Both the position numbers and the translations under genes were made by a program. The notes beneath the pieces are model-generated. The model had not been told where the DNA came from and did not search any database. It saw nothing but the letters and a program-made list of their open reading frames with translations. This document shows positions 26,273-38,560 of a DNA stretch of 64,000 nt, piece after piece. Origin of the DNA: Microbacterium soli (lineage in GTDB: Bacteria > Actinomycetota > Actinomycetes > Actinomycetales > Microbacteriaceae); assembly GCF_039539005.1 (NCBI RefSeq), contig NZ_BAABCP010000002.1, forward strand, positions 248,001 through 312,000, given 5' to 3'. The stretch's first letter is position 1; each line of letters begins with the position of its first letter.

Positions 26273-26942
26273 CGCCCCAGCTCCTCAAACGTCTCGCCGT
26301 CCATGACCTCGACACCGAGCGCTTCCGCCTTCGCGAGCTTCGACCCGGCCTTTTCACCGGCAACCAGCAGGTCGAGGTTCTTCGAGAAGGGTTGCACGAC
26401 GATGCCTCCGAGCTCCTCGATGCGTGCCTCGGCCTGCTTCCGTGTGAGCGAGGGCAGCATGCCGGTGACGAGCACGCGCTTGCCAGCGGGAGACCGGCGA
26501 GCGGGTCGTACACCAGTCCTTGCACATCGCTGCCCACGAACTCGCCCGACGCGTCGCGGAGCAGGCCTAACTGCGGGTGACACGCGCCTTCGAGCAGGGG
26601 CTCAGTCCAGTCCCAGGCGACGATGCCGGCGAGCTTCTGCGCCCAGGTGTCCCAGGTCGCTTCCGCGTCGATTACAGCATCAGCCATCGACTCGCCGAAC
26701 CCTTCGACGGCGAGCAGCTGTTCGCGGCTCAGAAGCCGGAACAGCCCGAGCGGGGAGGCCATCGCGGTGGTCGTGTCCGTCGGCCCGGTCGGGGAGAGGT
26801 GCCGGTCCTGCATAGCCTGCACGAGCTTCTTCCCCGCGCGGCGTCCGATGCCGGGGACGCCAGCAGCGGCGACCCACGCGGCCGGATCCTGCGGGCCGGA
26901 GGTCGCCGAGCTCGGAGAGACGTTCAGCGACGAGGAGCCCAC
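26269..26942 (-). pseudogene. Broken HhH/BRCT protein (DNA-ligase-like C-terminus)
   Basis: Two domains that resemble the end of NAD-dependent DNA ligase in different frames. The first frame has helix-hairpin-helix segments (VAAAGVPGIGRRAGKKLVQ, LAVEGFGESMADAVIDAE) and runs to GLVYDPLAG; after a shift near 26490-26515 the second has a BRCT domain (GKRVLVTGMLPSLTRKQAEARIEELGG, VAGEKAGSKLAKAEALG). No adenylation domain is present. A GTG at 26942 is a possible start. It lies directly behind the UvrA-like fragment and before the zinc-ribbon remnant, all on one strand. Confidence 0.6.
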
Positions 26943-26971
26943 TCCCGCGCCCTCGAGTGCCGATGCAACGC

Positions 26972-27830
<859 letters not shown>

Positions 27831-27869
27831 TACTGAACCCCGCGCCCTATCCAGGTGCGGGATTCAGTA
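27831..27869. repeat. 13-bp inverted repeat at island/core border
   Basis: TACTGAACCCCGC (27831-27843) and GCGGGATTCAGTA (27857-27869) pair with one mismatch around a 13-base loop. It lies exactly where the UvrA fragment loses similarity and 124 bases from the acnA end. It could be an attachment or transposon end, or simply a hairpin. The remaining bases to 27992 hold nothing recognisable. Confidence 0.6.
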
Positions 27870-27992
27870 CTGCAACCAACAGCTGCAACGCCTAAACTGT
27901 CATCGCGATGATGTGATTGGCGCCACACCCTCTAGCGCCGCGGGAGCGAATCCTCTGTTCCTTGAGCAGGGTGCTCACGAGATTGACTTGCC

Positions 27993-30833
<2,841 letters not shown>

Positions 30834-30959
30834 GTATCCGTCTCCTTCTGATCTGATGGGAGCGACAGTCGACTCCATCTTGCTCGTCGCCGAAGCGCTG
30901 CGGCTAGCAAGGCTGTCCTTACCAGTGTGCGCCGTCCTGCTCTTCGACAGAAGCCTGAT

Positions 30960-30983
30960 ATTTATCTTGATGTCAAGATAAAT
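30960..30983 (-). promoter_or_regulatory. 24-bp palindrome in the acnA promoter
   Basis: Arms ATTTATCTTGA (30960-30970) and TCAAGATAAAT (30973-30983) are perfect reverse complements around two bases. On the acnA strand the arms include a TTGACA -35-like hexamer, so a dimeric regulator bound here would overlap the promoter. The regulator is not identified; none is encoded beside it. Confidence 0.75.
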
Positions 30984-31007
30984 CTAGCAGAGATCGGTGT
31001 CGGAAGG

Positions 31008-31727
31008 TCATTCGGCGCGCGGGTAGAGCGTACGCACGGCCAGCCAGGTGACCGCCACCATGGGAGCGAACAGCGGCAGGCCCATCACGAGTTTGAGCGT
31101 GCCCAGCAGCGTGACCTCGTCGGCGAGGTAGAGCGGAAGCTGCACCGACAGACGGATGAGGAACAGCGCACCCCAGGCGATGCCGAGCCAGAAGTAGACC
31201 CGGCGTTTGCGCCGGTCGCCGCGCCAGGCCGTGCCCTCCCCCATCAGGAACCCGACGGCCAGTCCGATCAGTGACCAGCCGATCAACGCCGCGACGATCA
31301 TCGCCGTGCCGTACAGGGCGTTGGTGATCAGTCCCGGCACGAAGTTGTCCGCACCGCGTCCCGTCCACAGCGCCAGGCCTGCCGCTGCCCCGGCCGCCAG
31401 CAGCCCGCCGATCGCCGCGGACGGCGGAGACTTCTGCAGCAGTCGCACGAGTGTGAACACAGCGGCGAGACCCACGGAGACACCCAGTGACAGCAGCAGC
31501 GGTTCCGGACGCACGGTGAAGATCACCACGAAGGCGAGACTCGGCAGCACCGACTCCAGGATGCCGCGCCACCCGCCCATCGCGCCCCAGACGACCTTCT
31601 GGGTGCTCTCGTCGCCGTCGGCGCCCAGTCCGACGCGTCGTGCAGCATTGCCGAGGGCGGCGCCCAGGATGTCCGCAGCAGTCGGCTCCGTGCCGGACTC
31701 CGGCCGTTCCTCGCCCGGGCTCGTCAC
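31008..31727 (-). CDS. DUF3159 membrane protein
   Basis: A 239-residue integral membrane protein of the actinobacterial DUF3159 family. After a short acidic N-terminus it has a conserved start (ILGAALGNAARRVGLG, VVWGAMGGWRGILESVLPSLAFVVIF) and about six hydrophobic segments. Its function is unknown. The ATG overlaps the DUF3710 stop (ATGA), and dut overlaps DUF3710 in the same way, so the three form a tightly coupled operon conserved in actinobacteria. Confidence 0.85.
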   Translation of the reverse strand: MTSPGEERPESGTEPTAADILGAALGNAARRVGLGADGDESTQKVVWGAMGGWRGILESVLPSLAFVVIFTVRPEPLLLSLGVSVGLAAVFTLVRLLQKSPPSAAIGGLLAAGAAAGLALWTGRGADNFVPGLITNALYGTAMIVAALIGWSLIGLAVGFLMGEGTAWRGDRRKRRVYFWLGIAWGALFLIRLSVQLPLYLADEVTLLGTLKLVMGLPLFAPMVAVTWLAVRTLYPRAE

Positions 31728-32311
31728 GCCGAACCCGGGGTGGCGGGCATCTTCAGCGGGATGAGGTCGCGCGGCGGCATCGGCGATCCGCCCCGCACGA
31801 CGACGATCGAGCGGAAGAGGTCCTCGACCTGCTCCGCGGCGGTCGGGTCGGAGGCGGCCTCACCGCCGATCACCCCACGCAGGAACCAGCGTGGGCCGTC
31901 GACGCCGATGAAGCGCGCGAGGCGCATACGGGAGCCCTCGGCTGCCGTCCCGGGGACCTCGGCGAGCAGCTCCTTGCCCAGCGGGCCCTCGCGCTCCTCG
32001 ACACGACCGCCCTGGGTGCGGATCTGGTCGCGCAGCTGCACACGGGTCTCGTGCCACAGGCCGCGGGAGCGCGGGGCCGCGAACGGCTGGACCTGCAGCG
32101 ACGAGTTCGCATAATCCAGCCCCACGGCGACGATGCGCTTGGTCTGCTCCTCCACCTCCAGACGAAGGTTGAGTCCCTCACGGGGCAGCACCTTGATGCC
32201 GCCGAGGTCGATGTACGGACGCACCGGGTTCACCTCGGCCTCGTCGAACGGCCCCGCCGTCGCGCGGTCGTCGGGTGCCGACTTCAACGTGGGTTCGGTC
32301 TCTTCAGTCAT
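31724..32311 (-). CDS. DUF3710 protein
   Basis: A 195-residue soluble protein of the actinobacterial DUF3710 family. Conserved stretches are VRPYIDLGGIKVLPREGLNLRLE, WHETRVQLRDQIRTQGG, RFIGVDGPRWFLRGVIGGEAA and VVVRGGSPMPPRDLIPLKMP. Function is unknown. The ATG at 32311 overlaps the dut stop by four bases; longer in-frame starts upstream would lie inside dut and are not protein-like. Confidence 0.88.
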   Translation of the reverse strand: MTEETEPTLKSAPDDRATAGPFDEAEVNPVRPYIDLGGIKVLPREGLNLRLEVEEQTKRIVAVGLDYANSSLQVQPFAAPRSRGLWHETRVQLRDQIRTQGGRVEEREGPLGKELLAEVPGTAAEGSRMRLARFIGVDGPRWFLRGVIGGEAASDPTAAEQVEDLFRSIVVVRGGSPMPPRDLIPLKMPATPGSA

Positions 32312-32757
32312 TCGCTCTTTCCCTGGGTATAGCCGGTGGATCCGAAGCCGCCTTCGCCGCGAACGCTCTCCGGCAGCTCCTCGACGGGCTCGAAGCGCGC
32401 CCGGATCACGGGCATCACGATCAGCTGCGCGATGCGATCGCCGACCGCCACATCGTACGCGTGCGTGCTGTCGGTGTTCAGCAGGCACACCTTGATCTCG
32501 CCTCGATAGCCTGCATCGACGGTGCCCGGCGAGTTGACCACCGTGATGCCGTGCTTCGCCGCCAGGCCGCTGCGGGGGACGACGAACGCCGCGTGGCCCT
32601 CAGGGAGCGCGATCCGCACTCCTGTCCCGATCAGCGCCCTCTCCCCCGGTGCCAGCCGCACGGATTCCGTGGCGACGAGGTCCGCTCCCGCGTCACCGGG
32701 ATTGGCGTACGAGGGCAGGTTCGCGGCGATAATGGGTACGGCAACGGAATGAGTCAC
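32308..32757 (-). CDS. dut: dUTP diphosphatase
   Basis: A 149-residue trimeric dUTPase that hydrolyses dUTP to dUMP and pyrophosphate. All five family motifs are present: DAGADL, PRSGLAAKHG, GTVDAGYRGEI, GDRIAQLIV and the C-terminal GEGGFGSTG. The start is a GTG at 32757, very close to the divergent DUF3093 start, so one or both transcripts have very short leaders. It heads the dut-DUF3710-DUF3159 operon. Confidence 0.95.
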   Translation of the reverse strand: MTHSVAVPIIAANLPSYANPGDAGADLVATESVRLAPGERALIGTGVRIALPEGHAAFVVPRSGLAAKHGITVVNSPGTVDAGYRGEIKVCLLNTDSTHAYDVAVGDRIAQLIVMPVIRARFEPVEELPESVRGEGGFGSTGYTQGKSE

Positions 32758-32760
32758 CCC

Positions 32761-33240
32761 ATGAGGCTAATGCAGAACCCCGCGCAGGATACCCGAGAGA
32801 CCTACCGCGAGCGTCTCTCTCCGAGTCTGTGGATGCTCGTCGTCATCGCCCTGGCCGGGCCGATGGTCGCGCTGGTGTTCGCACCGGTCGCCGCCGATGC
32901 CGCCGCCATCGCGGGCGCCGGGGTCTCCCTGCTCCTGGTCGTGCTGGCCGTCGTGCTGGCCCCCGTGGTCCGCGTGCGCGGGGGGGTGCTCCATGCCGGC
33001 AGGGCGCACATCGACGTGCGCTGGCTGGGAGAGCCGGAGGGCTTCACAGGACAGGATGCGCACGATCGGCGCACCCGGGACATCGCTCGCGATGGCTGGC
33101 ATCTCATCCGCGGCGGTATCGACGGGCTCGTTGTCGTGCCTGTCATCGATCCTGCGGACCCGGTGTCCAGCTGGTCCATCTCCACCCGTACGCCGGACCG
33201 GCTGCGCGCCGCCATCCTCACGGCGCGTGCGGGGCGCTGA
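32761..33240 (+). CDS. DUF3093 membrane protein
   Basis: A protein of about 159 residues with two adjacent hydrophobic helices (LWMLVVIALAGPMVALVFAP; AGAGVSLLLVVLAVVLAP) followed by a soluble domain (VRVRGGVLHAGRAHIDVRWLG, RDGWHLIRGGIDGLVVVPVID). This matches the actinobacterial DUF3093 family, function unknown. The start is uncertain: ATG codons at 32749, 32761 and 32770 are in frame and none has a good ribosome site. GATAAT near 32728 may be the -10 box. It is divergent from dut, as is usual in the family. Confidence 0.82.
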   Translation: MRLMQNPAQDTRETYRERLSPSLWMLVVIALAGPMVALVFAPVAADAAAIAGAGVSLLLVVLAVVLAPVVRVRGGVLHAGRAHIDVRWLGEPEGFTGQDAHDRRTRDIARDGWHLIRGGIDGLVVVPVIDPADPVSSWSISTRTPDRLRAAILTARAGR

Positions 33241-33283
33241 CACCCGGTCCCCGACAGGACACGCACGAGGGAGAAGAGCACGA

Positions 33284-33315
33284 CGCGCCCCGAGCCGAAA
33301 GGCGGCCGGGGCGCG
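33284..33315. terminator. Bidirectional terminator
   Basis: CGCGCCCCG (33284-33292) pairs perfectly with CGGGGCGCG (33307-33315) between the convergent DUF3093 and DUF4193 genes. Confidence 0.7.
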
Positions 33316-33329
33316 AGGACGGGAATGCG

Positions 33330-33623
33330 TCAGGCGGCGCACTCCTTGCAGATGGGGCCTTCCGGACCCTCGTGATCGAGCTGCGACCGGTGCTTCACGA
33401 GGAAGCAGCTCATACAGGTGAACTCATCCTGCTGGGCGGGGAGGACCACGATGACGTCCTCGACGTCGGACAGGTCTGCTCCGGGGAGCTCGAACGGTGT
33501 GGGGTTGTCGGAATCCTCGACATCGCCGGCACCGGATTGGTTGCGCGGCACACGCTCCTTGAGTGCTTCGATCGACTCTGAGTCGTCTTCGCTCTTCCGT
33601 GGGGCGTCGTAGTCGGTTGCCAT
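33330..33623 (-). CDS. DUF4193 zinc-ribbon protein
   Basis: A 97-residue acidic protein starting MATDYDAPRKSEDDSESIEALK and ending with a four-cysteine zinc site (CMSC at about residues 70-73, CKEC at 92-95). The DUF4193 family is conserved in actinobacteria, often beside DUF3093 and dut; its function is unknown. The start at 33623 fits the family N-terminus; upstream in-frame sequence is low-quality and passes a run of nine G. A small dyad, GCATTTAGCAAATGC, lies upstream at 33713-33727. Confidence 0.88.
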   Translation of the reverse strand: MATDYDAPRKSEDDSESIEALKERVPRNQSGAGDVEDSDNPTPFELPGADLSDVEDVIVVLPAQQDEFTCMSCFLVKHRSQLDHEGPEGPICKECAA

Positions 33624-33831
33624 GTGGTTGATCTCCACTTCCGTGGTGCGAGTGGGTTCGGGGGGGGGGAACTGATTCGGGTGTTCAGCGGGCGACAGTT
33701 TGCACGACCGCGGCGCATTTAGCAAATGCTGTTGCCTTCGACGGGGAAACTCGCGGCGCGCCCGGAGTATTCCCGGCCCCCGGGAGGTGGTCATGACACC
33801 ATGAACGCACACCCATCAGAGGGGCATTGGC

Positions 33832-34854
33832 ATGGAAAACGTCACCATCGTCGGAACAGAGGCGGGCGTTCTCGTCCTCGCCACGGAATCCGGGCAGCGC
33901 TTCGCGCTCCCCATCGACGACGTGCTGCATCGCGAGGTGCGTCGGGCGACCCGGGAAGCCGAACCCGCGGCTGCGCGCCTGGCCGCGAGTCCCCGGGACA
34001 TCCAGGCTCAGATCCGCGCGGGACTCTCGACATCCGAGGTCGCCGCGCTGCTGGGCGTCAGCGAACACGACGTCGCCCGGTTCGAAGGTCCCGTCCTCGC
34101 GGAGCGCGAGCACATCGTCGACCAGGCTCTCGCCGTTCCTGTGCTCATCGGCAGTGAGGTCGAGCCCGACGCGCAGCCGACCTTCGGCGACGCGGTCCGC
34201 GCCAAGCTCGCCGATCTGAAGGCCGCCGACGAGCGCTGGACGAGTTGGAAGGACGAGTCCGGCTGGACGGTCAAGCTGGAGTTCACCGCCGACGAGATCG
34301 AGCATGACGCACGCTGGTCCTTCGACCCGCGCCGCAGCACGCTCGCTCCGCAGAACCCGGACGCCGTCCAGCTGTCCCGTCAGGGCTCACTGCCGGAGGG
34401 CCTCATCCCGCGTCTGCGCGCGGTGGACTCCGATCGGGTGTCGCCCTACAAGGATGAGAGCCGTTTCGATTCGGGCGCGTTCGGTCCTCGTCTGCTGCCC
34501 GACCCGCCGGAGAGGGACCAGGAGCAGTCCGTCGCTCCTGAGCACTCCAGCGCCGCTGTCCAGGAGGCGGCGGCTCGCCACGCGCCGGAGGACAACCGGC
34601 CCGGAGCGGAGACCGCCGACCTGCTGGAGGCTCTGCGCCGACGCCGCGGTCAGCGCGAGCCCGCACCGTCTTTCGACGACGACGAGCAGGACGAGGCCGC
34701 GCCCATCGCCCTGTTCGACGCAGTGGAGGAGGAGCCCGAACCCACTCCTGCACCGCGGCCCGCACCCGCTGAGCAGTCCTCCGGACGGCGCAAGCGCCGC
34801 AACGCGATGCCCAGCTGGGACGAGATCGTCTTCGGCGCCCGCACCGACGAGTGA
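33832..34854 (+). CDS. sepH: Septation protein SepH
   Basis: A 340-residue actinobacterial cell-division protein. The N-terminal DUF3071 domain is visible (MENVTIVGTEAGVLVLATES, RFALPIDDVLHREVRR) with a helix-turn-helix (PRDIQAQIRAGLSTSEVAALLGVSEHDVARFEGPV, about residues 63-97), then TWTVKLEF-like and SPYKDESRFDSGAFGPR segments, an acidic Pro-rich linker, and a conserved C-terminal end (RRKRRNAMPSWDEIVFG). In Streptomyces and mycobacteria SepH binds FtsZ and promotes Z-ring assembly. The ATG at 33832 is about 200 bases from the divergent DUF4193 start. Confidence 0.9.
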   Translation: MENVTIVGTEAGVLVLATESGQRFALPIDDVLHREVRRATREAEPAAARLAASPRDIQAQIRAGLSTSEVAALLGVSEHDVARFEGPVLAEREHIVDQALAVPVLIGSEVEPDAQPTFGDAVRAKLADLKAADERWTSWKDESGWTVKLEFTADEIEHDARWSFDPRRSTLAPQNPDAVQLSRQGSLPEGLIPRLRAVDSDRVSPYKDESRFDSGAFGPRLLPDPPERDQEQSVAPEHSSAAVQEAAARHAPEDNRPGAETADLLEALRRRRGQREPAPSFDDDEQDEAAPIALFDAVEEEPEPTPAPRPAPAEQSSGRRKRRNAMPSWDEIVFGARTDE

Positions 34855-34871
34855 CACGGCGGGCGCAGCCG

Positions 34872-34895
34872 CCGACGCTGAGCGGTCAGCGTCGG
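34872..34895. terminator. Bidirectional terminator with overlapping stop codon
   Basis: CCGACGCTGA (34872-34881) and TCAGCGTCGG (34886-34895) form a perfect 10-bp stem with a 4-base loop between the convergent sepH and phosphatase genes. The right arm contains the phosphatase stop codon. Confidence 0.75.
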
Positions 34896-36013
34896 AACGC
34901 CCCCATACGGATGAACGGCACGCGCCACTCCTCATCCGTCAGTGCGCCGTGCTGGCCGATCATGCCGCGCCCTCGCTGGTCAGCGGCCTCTCCGTCATAC
35001 AGCGCATGGGTCCCCGTCGCCACGACCAGGAGGTCACCGATGCGAGCGCGGGCGGCAACCGTCACCTCGCCGCCGAACAGGCCGGCCCCGATCGCGGCTC
35101 CGCGGCTGAGGACGACGGCACCGCCCTCGAGGTCCCGGCGCCAGCGCTCCAGGATCCGCGCATGATCGGCATCCGGCTCGAGGTACACGTGCAGCATCCT
35201 CGGCTCCCCGCCGATGTGCCGCACCCCGTCGTGCCACCCGCCGGCGGCGTCGAGGATCAGCTGCCTGCGTGCCGGAACGTCGACCATTCCGTGATCGGCG
35301 GTGACCAGCACGCCGACACCTGACGGGATCCGTCGTGCGACGGCGGCATCGACCTCCTCGAGGGCGTGCACCCATTCCGCCGAGTCGATACCGTGCCGAT
35401 GACCGGCCTTGTCGACCTCGGGCAGGTAGCAGTACACCAGCGCTCCGTCATGGGCGTCGGCGAGCTCCCAGGCCAGCTCCACGCGCTCGGCGGCCGTGCG
35501 CTGCCCATGGATCTGCGCACCGCGGAGGATCGCGCGGCTGAACCCGCTGTCCGTGTGCTCGGGGATCCCCACGGCGAACGCGGGACGCCCGTGCGCCGCG
35601 ACCTGTTCGAACACGGTCGGCGCGGGCTGCCAGATGCGCGGGTCGATGCCGACGCGCTCCCAGTCGGTGAGCTGGTTGACGAGTCTGTCCGCATCGGGGT
35701 CCAGCACCCGGTATCCGACCATGCCGTGCGTGCCCGGTGCGGCGCCGGTGAGCAGACTCGTCAGCGCGGCTGCGGTCGTGGTCGGGAAGACCGACCCTGC
35801 GACATCCCGCCTGGCGGTCATCGAGGACAGCGTGCGGGCGTGTCCGGCGTGGGCACGCAGGGGAAGCGCTCCGAGGCCGTCCACGACGACCAGCACCGCC
35901 GAGCGCGCGGGCGGGAGGCCGCCGTCGATGCCTTGGAGCGCGGCGATCAGCTGCGACGCCACCCCGGCGGCGTTCCGCGTCGGGCCGGGGGTGGACGGTA
36001 GCATGAGAGGCAT
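34886..36013 (-). CDS. Alkaline-phosphatase-superfamily protein (phosphodiesterase type)
   Basis: A protein of about 375 residues in the type I phosphodiesterase/nucleotide pyrophosphatase group. Metal-site motifs are seen: [15 protein letters not shown], the nucleophile threonine in [35 protein letters not shown] and [12 protein letters not shown]. No signal peptide is seen, so it is probably cytoplasmic. Two methionines (36013, 36004) are possible starts with no clear ribosome site. Genes of this family lie beside parC or sepH in many Microbacteriaceae; the substrate is unknown. Confidence 0.85.
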   Translation of the reverse strand: MPLMLPSTPGPTRNAAGVASQLIAALQGIDGGLPPARSAVLVVVDGLGALPLRAHAGHARTLSSMTARRDVAGSVFPTTTAAALTSLLTGAAPGTHGMVGYRVLDPDADRLVNQLTDWERVGIDPRIWQPAPTVFEQVAAHGRPAFAVGIPEHTDSGFSRAILRGAQIHGQRTAAERVELAWELADAHDGALVYCYLPEVDKAGHRHGIDSAEWVHALEEVDAAVARRIPSGVGVLVTADHGMVDVPARRQLILDAAGGWHDGVRHIGGEPRMLHVYLEPDADHARILERWRRDLEGGAVVLSRGAAIGAGLFGGEVTVAARARIGDLLVVATGTHALYDGEAADQRGRGMIGQHGALTDEEWRVPFIRMGAFRR

Positions 36014-36097
36014 CAGGGTCAGTCTTTCACAGGCGTCCCGCCGCACCGCACCCGGGTGCTGTCGCGAGTCCGCCCCCGAGCGTCCAGCAGGAAGTCC

Positions 36098-38536
36098 ATG
36101 CCAAAGCCCTCGTCATCCGAGCCCGTCATCGAGCGCATCCAGGACATCGACCTGTCCCAGGAGATGCAGGGCTCGTTCCTCGAGTACGCGTACTCGGTCA
36201 TCTACTCGCGCGCACTGCCCGATGCCCGTGACGGTCTCAAGCCCGTGCAGCGCCGCATCCTGTACCAGATGGCCGAGATGGGACTGCGCCCGGACCGCGG
36301 ACATGTCAAAAGCGCCCGTGTCGTCGGCGAGGTGATGGGAAAGCTCCACCCGCACGGCGATTCCGCCATCTACGACGCCTTGGTGCGTCTGGCTCAGGAC
36401 TTCGCTCTGCGTGTGCCGCTCGTCGACGGGCACGGCAACTTCGGGTCCCTCGACGACGGCCCTGCGGCGTCGCGGTACACGGAGGCCCGGCTGGCGGCAC
36501 CCGCTCTGGCGATGACGGAGAACCTCGACGAGGACGTCGTCGACTTCATCCCCAACTACGACGGCCAGTTCCAGCAGCCCGCCGTGCTGTCGGCCGCGTT
36601 CCCGAACCTGCTCGTCAACGGCGCGAGCGGCATCGCCGTGGGCATGGCCACGAACATGGCCCCGCACAACCTCATCGAGGTGGTCGCCGCCGCGACGCAT
36701 CTGCTGGAGCACCCCGAGGCCACCACCGCCGAGCTCATGGAGTTCGTCCCCGGTCCGGACTTCCCCTCCGGCGGCATCCTGATGGGGCTCGACGGCGTCA
36801 AGGACGCCTACGAGAACGGCCGCGGCGCCTTCAAGCTCCGCGCCAAGACGTCCATCGAGCCGCTGGGACCGCGGCGCACCGGCATCATCGTCACCGAACT
36901 GCCGTACCAGGTCGGTCCCGAGCGCGTCATCGAGAAGCTCAAGGACGCGGTCAACGCCAAGAAGCTCGTCGGCGTCAGCGATGTGCAGGATCTCACCGAT
37001 CGCACCAACGGCCTGCGCCTGGTCATCACCGTGAAGACCGGCTTCGACGCCGCAGCGGTACTCGAGCAGCTGTTCCGCTACACGCCCCTCGAGGAATCCT
37101 TCTCGATCAACAACGTCGCTCTCGTGGACGGACAGCCCCGCACGCTCGGGCTCAAAGAGCTGCTGCGGGTGTACCTGCAGCATCGCATCGAGGTCGTCGA
37201 ACGGCGCAGCCGCTATCGCCTGGCCCGTCGCAACGAACGGCTGCACCTCGTGCGGGGTCTGCTGCTGGCGATCCTCGACATCGACGAGGTCATCCAGGTC
37301 ATCCGCTCCTCCGACGACTCCGAGACGGCCCGCGCCCGCCTCCAGCAGGTGTTCGACCTCGACGAGGTGCAGGCCGAGTACATCCTCGAGCTCCGGCTGC
37401 GGCGACTCACGAAGTTCTCGAGGCTCGAGCTGGAGGCCGAGCGCGACCGGCTGCTCGCCGAGATCGCCGAGCTCGAGAAGCTCCTCAGGGACCCCGCCCT
37501 CGTGCGGTCGCAGGTCGCCGCCGAGCTCGATCAGGTCGCCGAGACCTTCGGAACCCCCCGGCGCACCCTCCTGCTCAACGCCGCTCCCCCGCGGTCCCGG
37601 ACGACCAAGTCCGCTGCGGACCTGCAGATCGCCGACGCCCCGACGACCCTGCTGCTGTCCACCACGGGGCGCGCGGTGCGCGTCGACGCCGAACCCGGCA
37701 CTCCCATCCCGGAGCCCGCTCGCCGCAGCAAGCACGACGCGATCCAGGCGAGGCTGGAGACCACGACGCGCAGTGAGATCGGCGCCGTCACCACCGCCGG
37801 ACGCGTGCTGCGATTCACTCCTGTCGACGTTCCCGCCGTACCGGCCTCGTCCGTCGGGCTCGGCGCGGGCGTGCGCATCTCCGACTACCTGGGCATCACC
37901 GACCGGAGCGAACGCGTGCTCGCCCTCATCCGCTTCGACGATGACACACCGCTGGCGCTCGGCACGAGGAACGGCGTGGTCAAGCGCATCATCCCGTCCG
38001 CACTCGCAGCCAAGCCCGACCTGGAGATCATCGCGCTCAAACCGAAGGATCTCGTCGTGGGTGCCGGTTCCGCTCCCGACGAGGCAGAACTCGTCTTCGT
38101 GACCTCCAGCGCTCACCTGCTGCACTTCTCCGCCTCCGCGGTGCGTCCGCAGGGGGCTCCGGCCGCCGGCATGGCGGGGATCAAACTCGCGTCGGATGCC
38201 GACGTGGTCTCGTTCACCGTGGTCTCATCCCAGGACGACGCCGTGGTCGTGACGATCTCCGGCTCCGCCGGGATGCTCGCCGGCGCGGATGCCGGACGCG
38301 CGAAGGTGTCCGCGTTCGAGGAGTTCCCCGGCAAGGGACGCGCCACGGGCGGTGTGCGCGCGCATGCCTTCCTGAAGGGAGAGGACCGTCTGACCCTCGC
38401 CTGGGCGGGGGCGCGACCGCGTGCGGTGGGCGCCGACGGCGCGACCCGGCTGCTGCCGGATGCCGGTGCGAAGCGCGACGGCTCCGGTCAGCCGCTGGAC
38501 GCCGTGGTCGGCACGATCGGCACCGCCATCGGTTGA
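36098..38536 (+). CDS. parC: DNA topoisomerase IV subunit A (GyrA/ParC family)
   Basis: An 812-residue type IIA topoisomerase A subunit. The winged-helix region has [47 protein letters not shown] (quinolone-determining region with the unmutated Ser) and the active-site tyrosine in ASRYTEARL. The C-terminal pinwheel domain has blades such as [20 protein letters not shown]; no perfect GyrA box (QRRGGKG) is seen, favouring topo IV over gyrase. The ATG at 36098 follows AGCAGGAAG. It converges with parE, the usual actinobacterial layout being two separate units. Confidence 0.9.
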   Translation: MPKPSSSEPVIERIQDIDLSQEMQGSFLEYAYSVIYSRALPDARDGLKPVQRRILYQMAEMGLRPDRGHVKSARVVGEVMGKLHPHGDSAIYDALVRLAQDFALRVPLVDGHGNFGSLDDGPAASRYTEARLAAPALAMTENLDEDVVDFIPNYDGQFQQPAVLSAAFPNLLVNGASGIAVGMATNMAPHNLIEVVAAATHLLEHPEATTAELMEFVPGPDFPSGGILMGLDGVKDAYENGRGAFKLRAKTSIEPLGPRRTGIIVTELPYQVGPERVIEKLKDAVNAKKLVGVSDVQDLTDRTNGLRLVITVKTGFDAAAVLEQLFRYTPLEESFSINNVALVDGQPRTLGLKELLRVYLQHRIEVVERRSRYRLARRNERLHLVRGLLLAILDIDEVIQVIRSSDDSETARARLQQVFDLDEVQAEYILELRLRRLTKFSRLELEAERDRLLAEIAELEKLLRDPALVRSQVAAELDQVAETFGTPRRTLLLNAAPPRSRTTKSAADLQIADAPTTLLLSTTGRAVRVDAEPGTPIPEPARRSKHDAIQARLETTTRSEIGAVTTAGRVLRFTPVDVPAVPASSVGLGAGVRISDYLGITDRSERVLALIRFDDDTPLALGTRNGVVKRIIPSALAAKPDLEIIALKPKDLVVGAGSAPDEAELVFVTSSAHLLHFSASAVRPQGAPAAGMAGIKLASDADVVSFTVVSSQDDAVVVTISGSAGMLAGADAGRAKVSAFEEFPGKGRATGGVRAHAFLKGEDRLTLAWAGARPRAVGADGATRLLPDAGAKRDGSGQPLDAVVGTIGTAIG

Positions 38537-38560
38537 CCCGCGAGGCGTCCGCCGACCGGA

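Noticed and set aside
33659..33669. Run of nine G as a phase-variable tract
   Set aside because: It lies in the gap upstream of DUF4193, outside any reading frame I trust. It may be an assembly feature or a promoter-spacing tract, but nothing supports phase variation.
33713..33727. Operator GCATTTAGCAAATGC before DUF4193/sepH
   Set aside because: The arms are only six bases and no second copy is seen in the window; noted but not supported.
36113..38125. A 670-codon open frame antisense to parC
   Set aside because: It is a shadow of the topoisomerase gene, without motifs.
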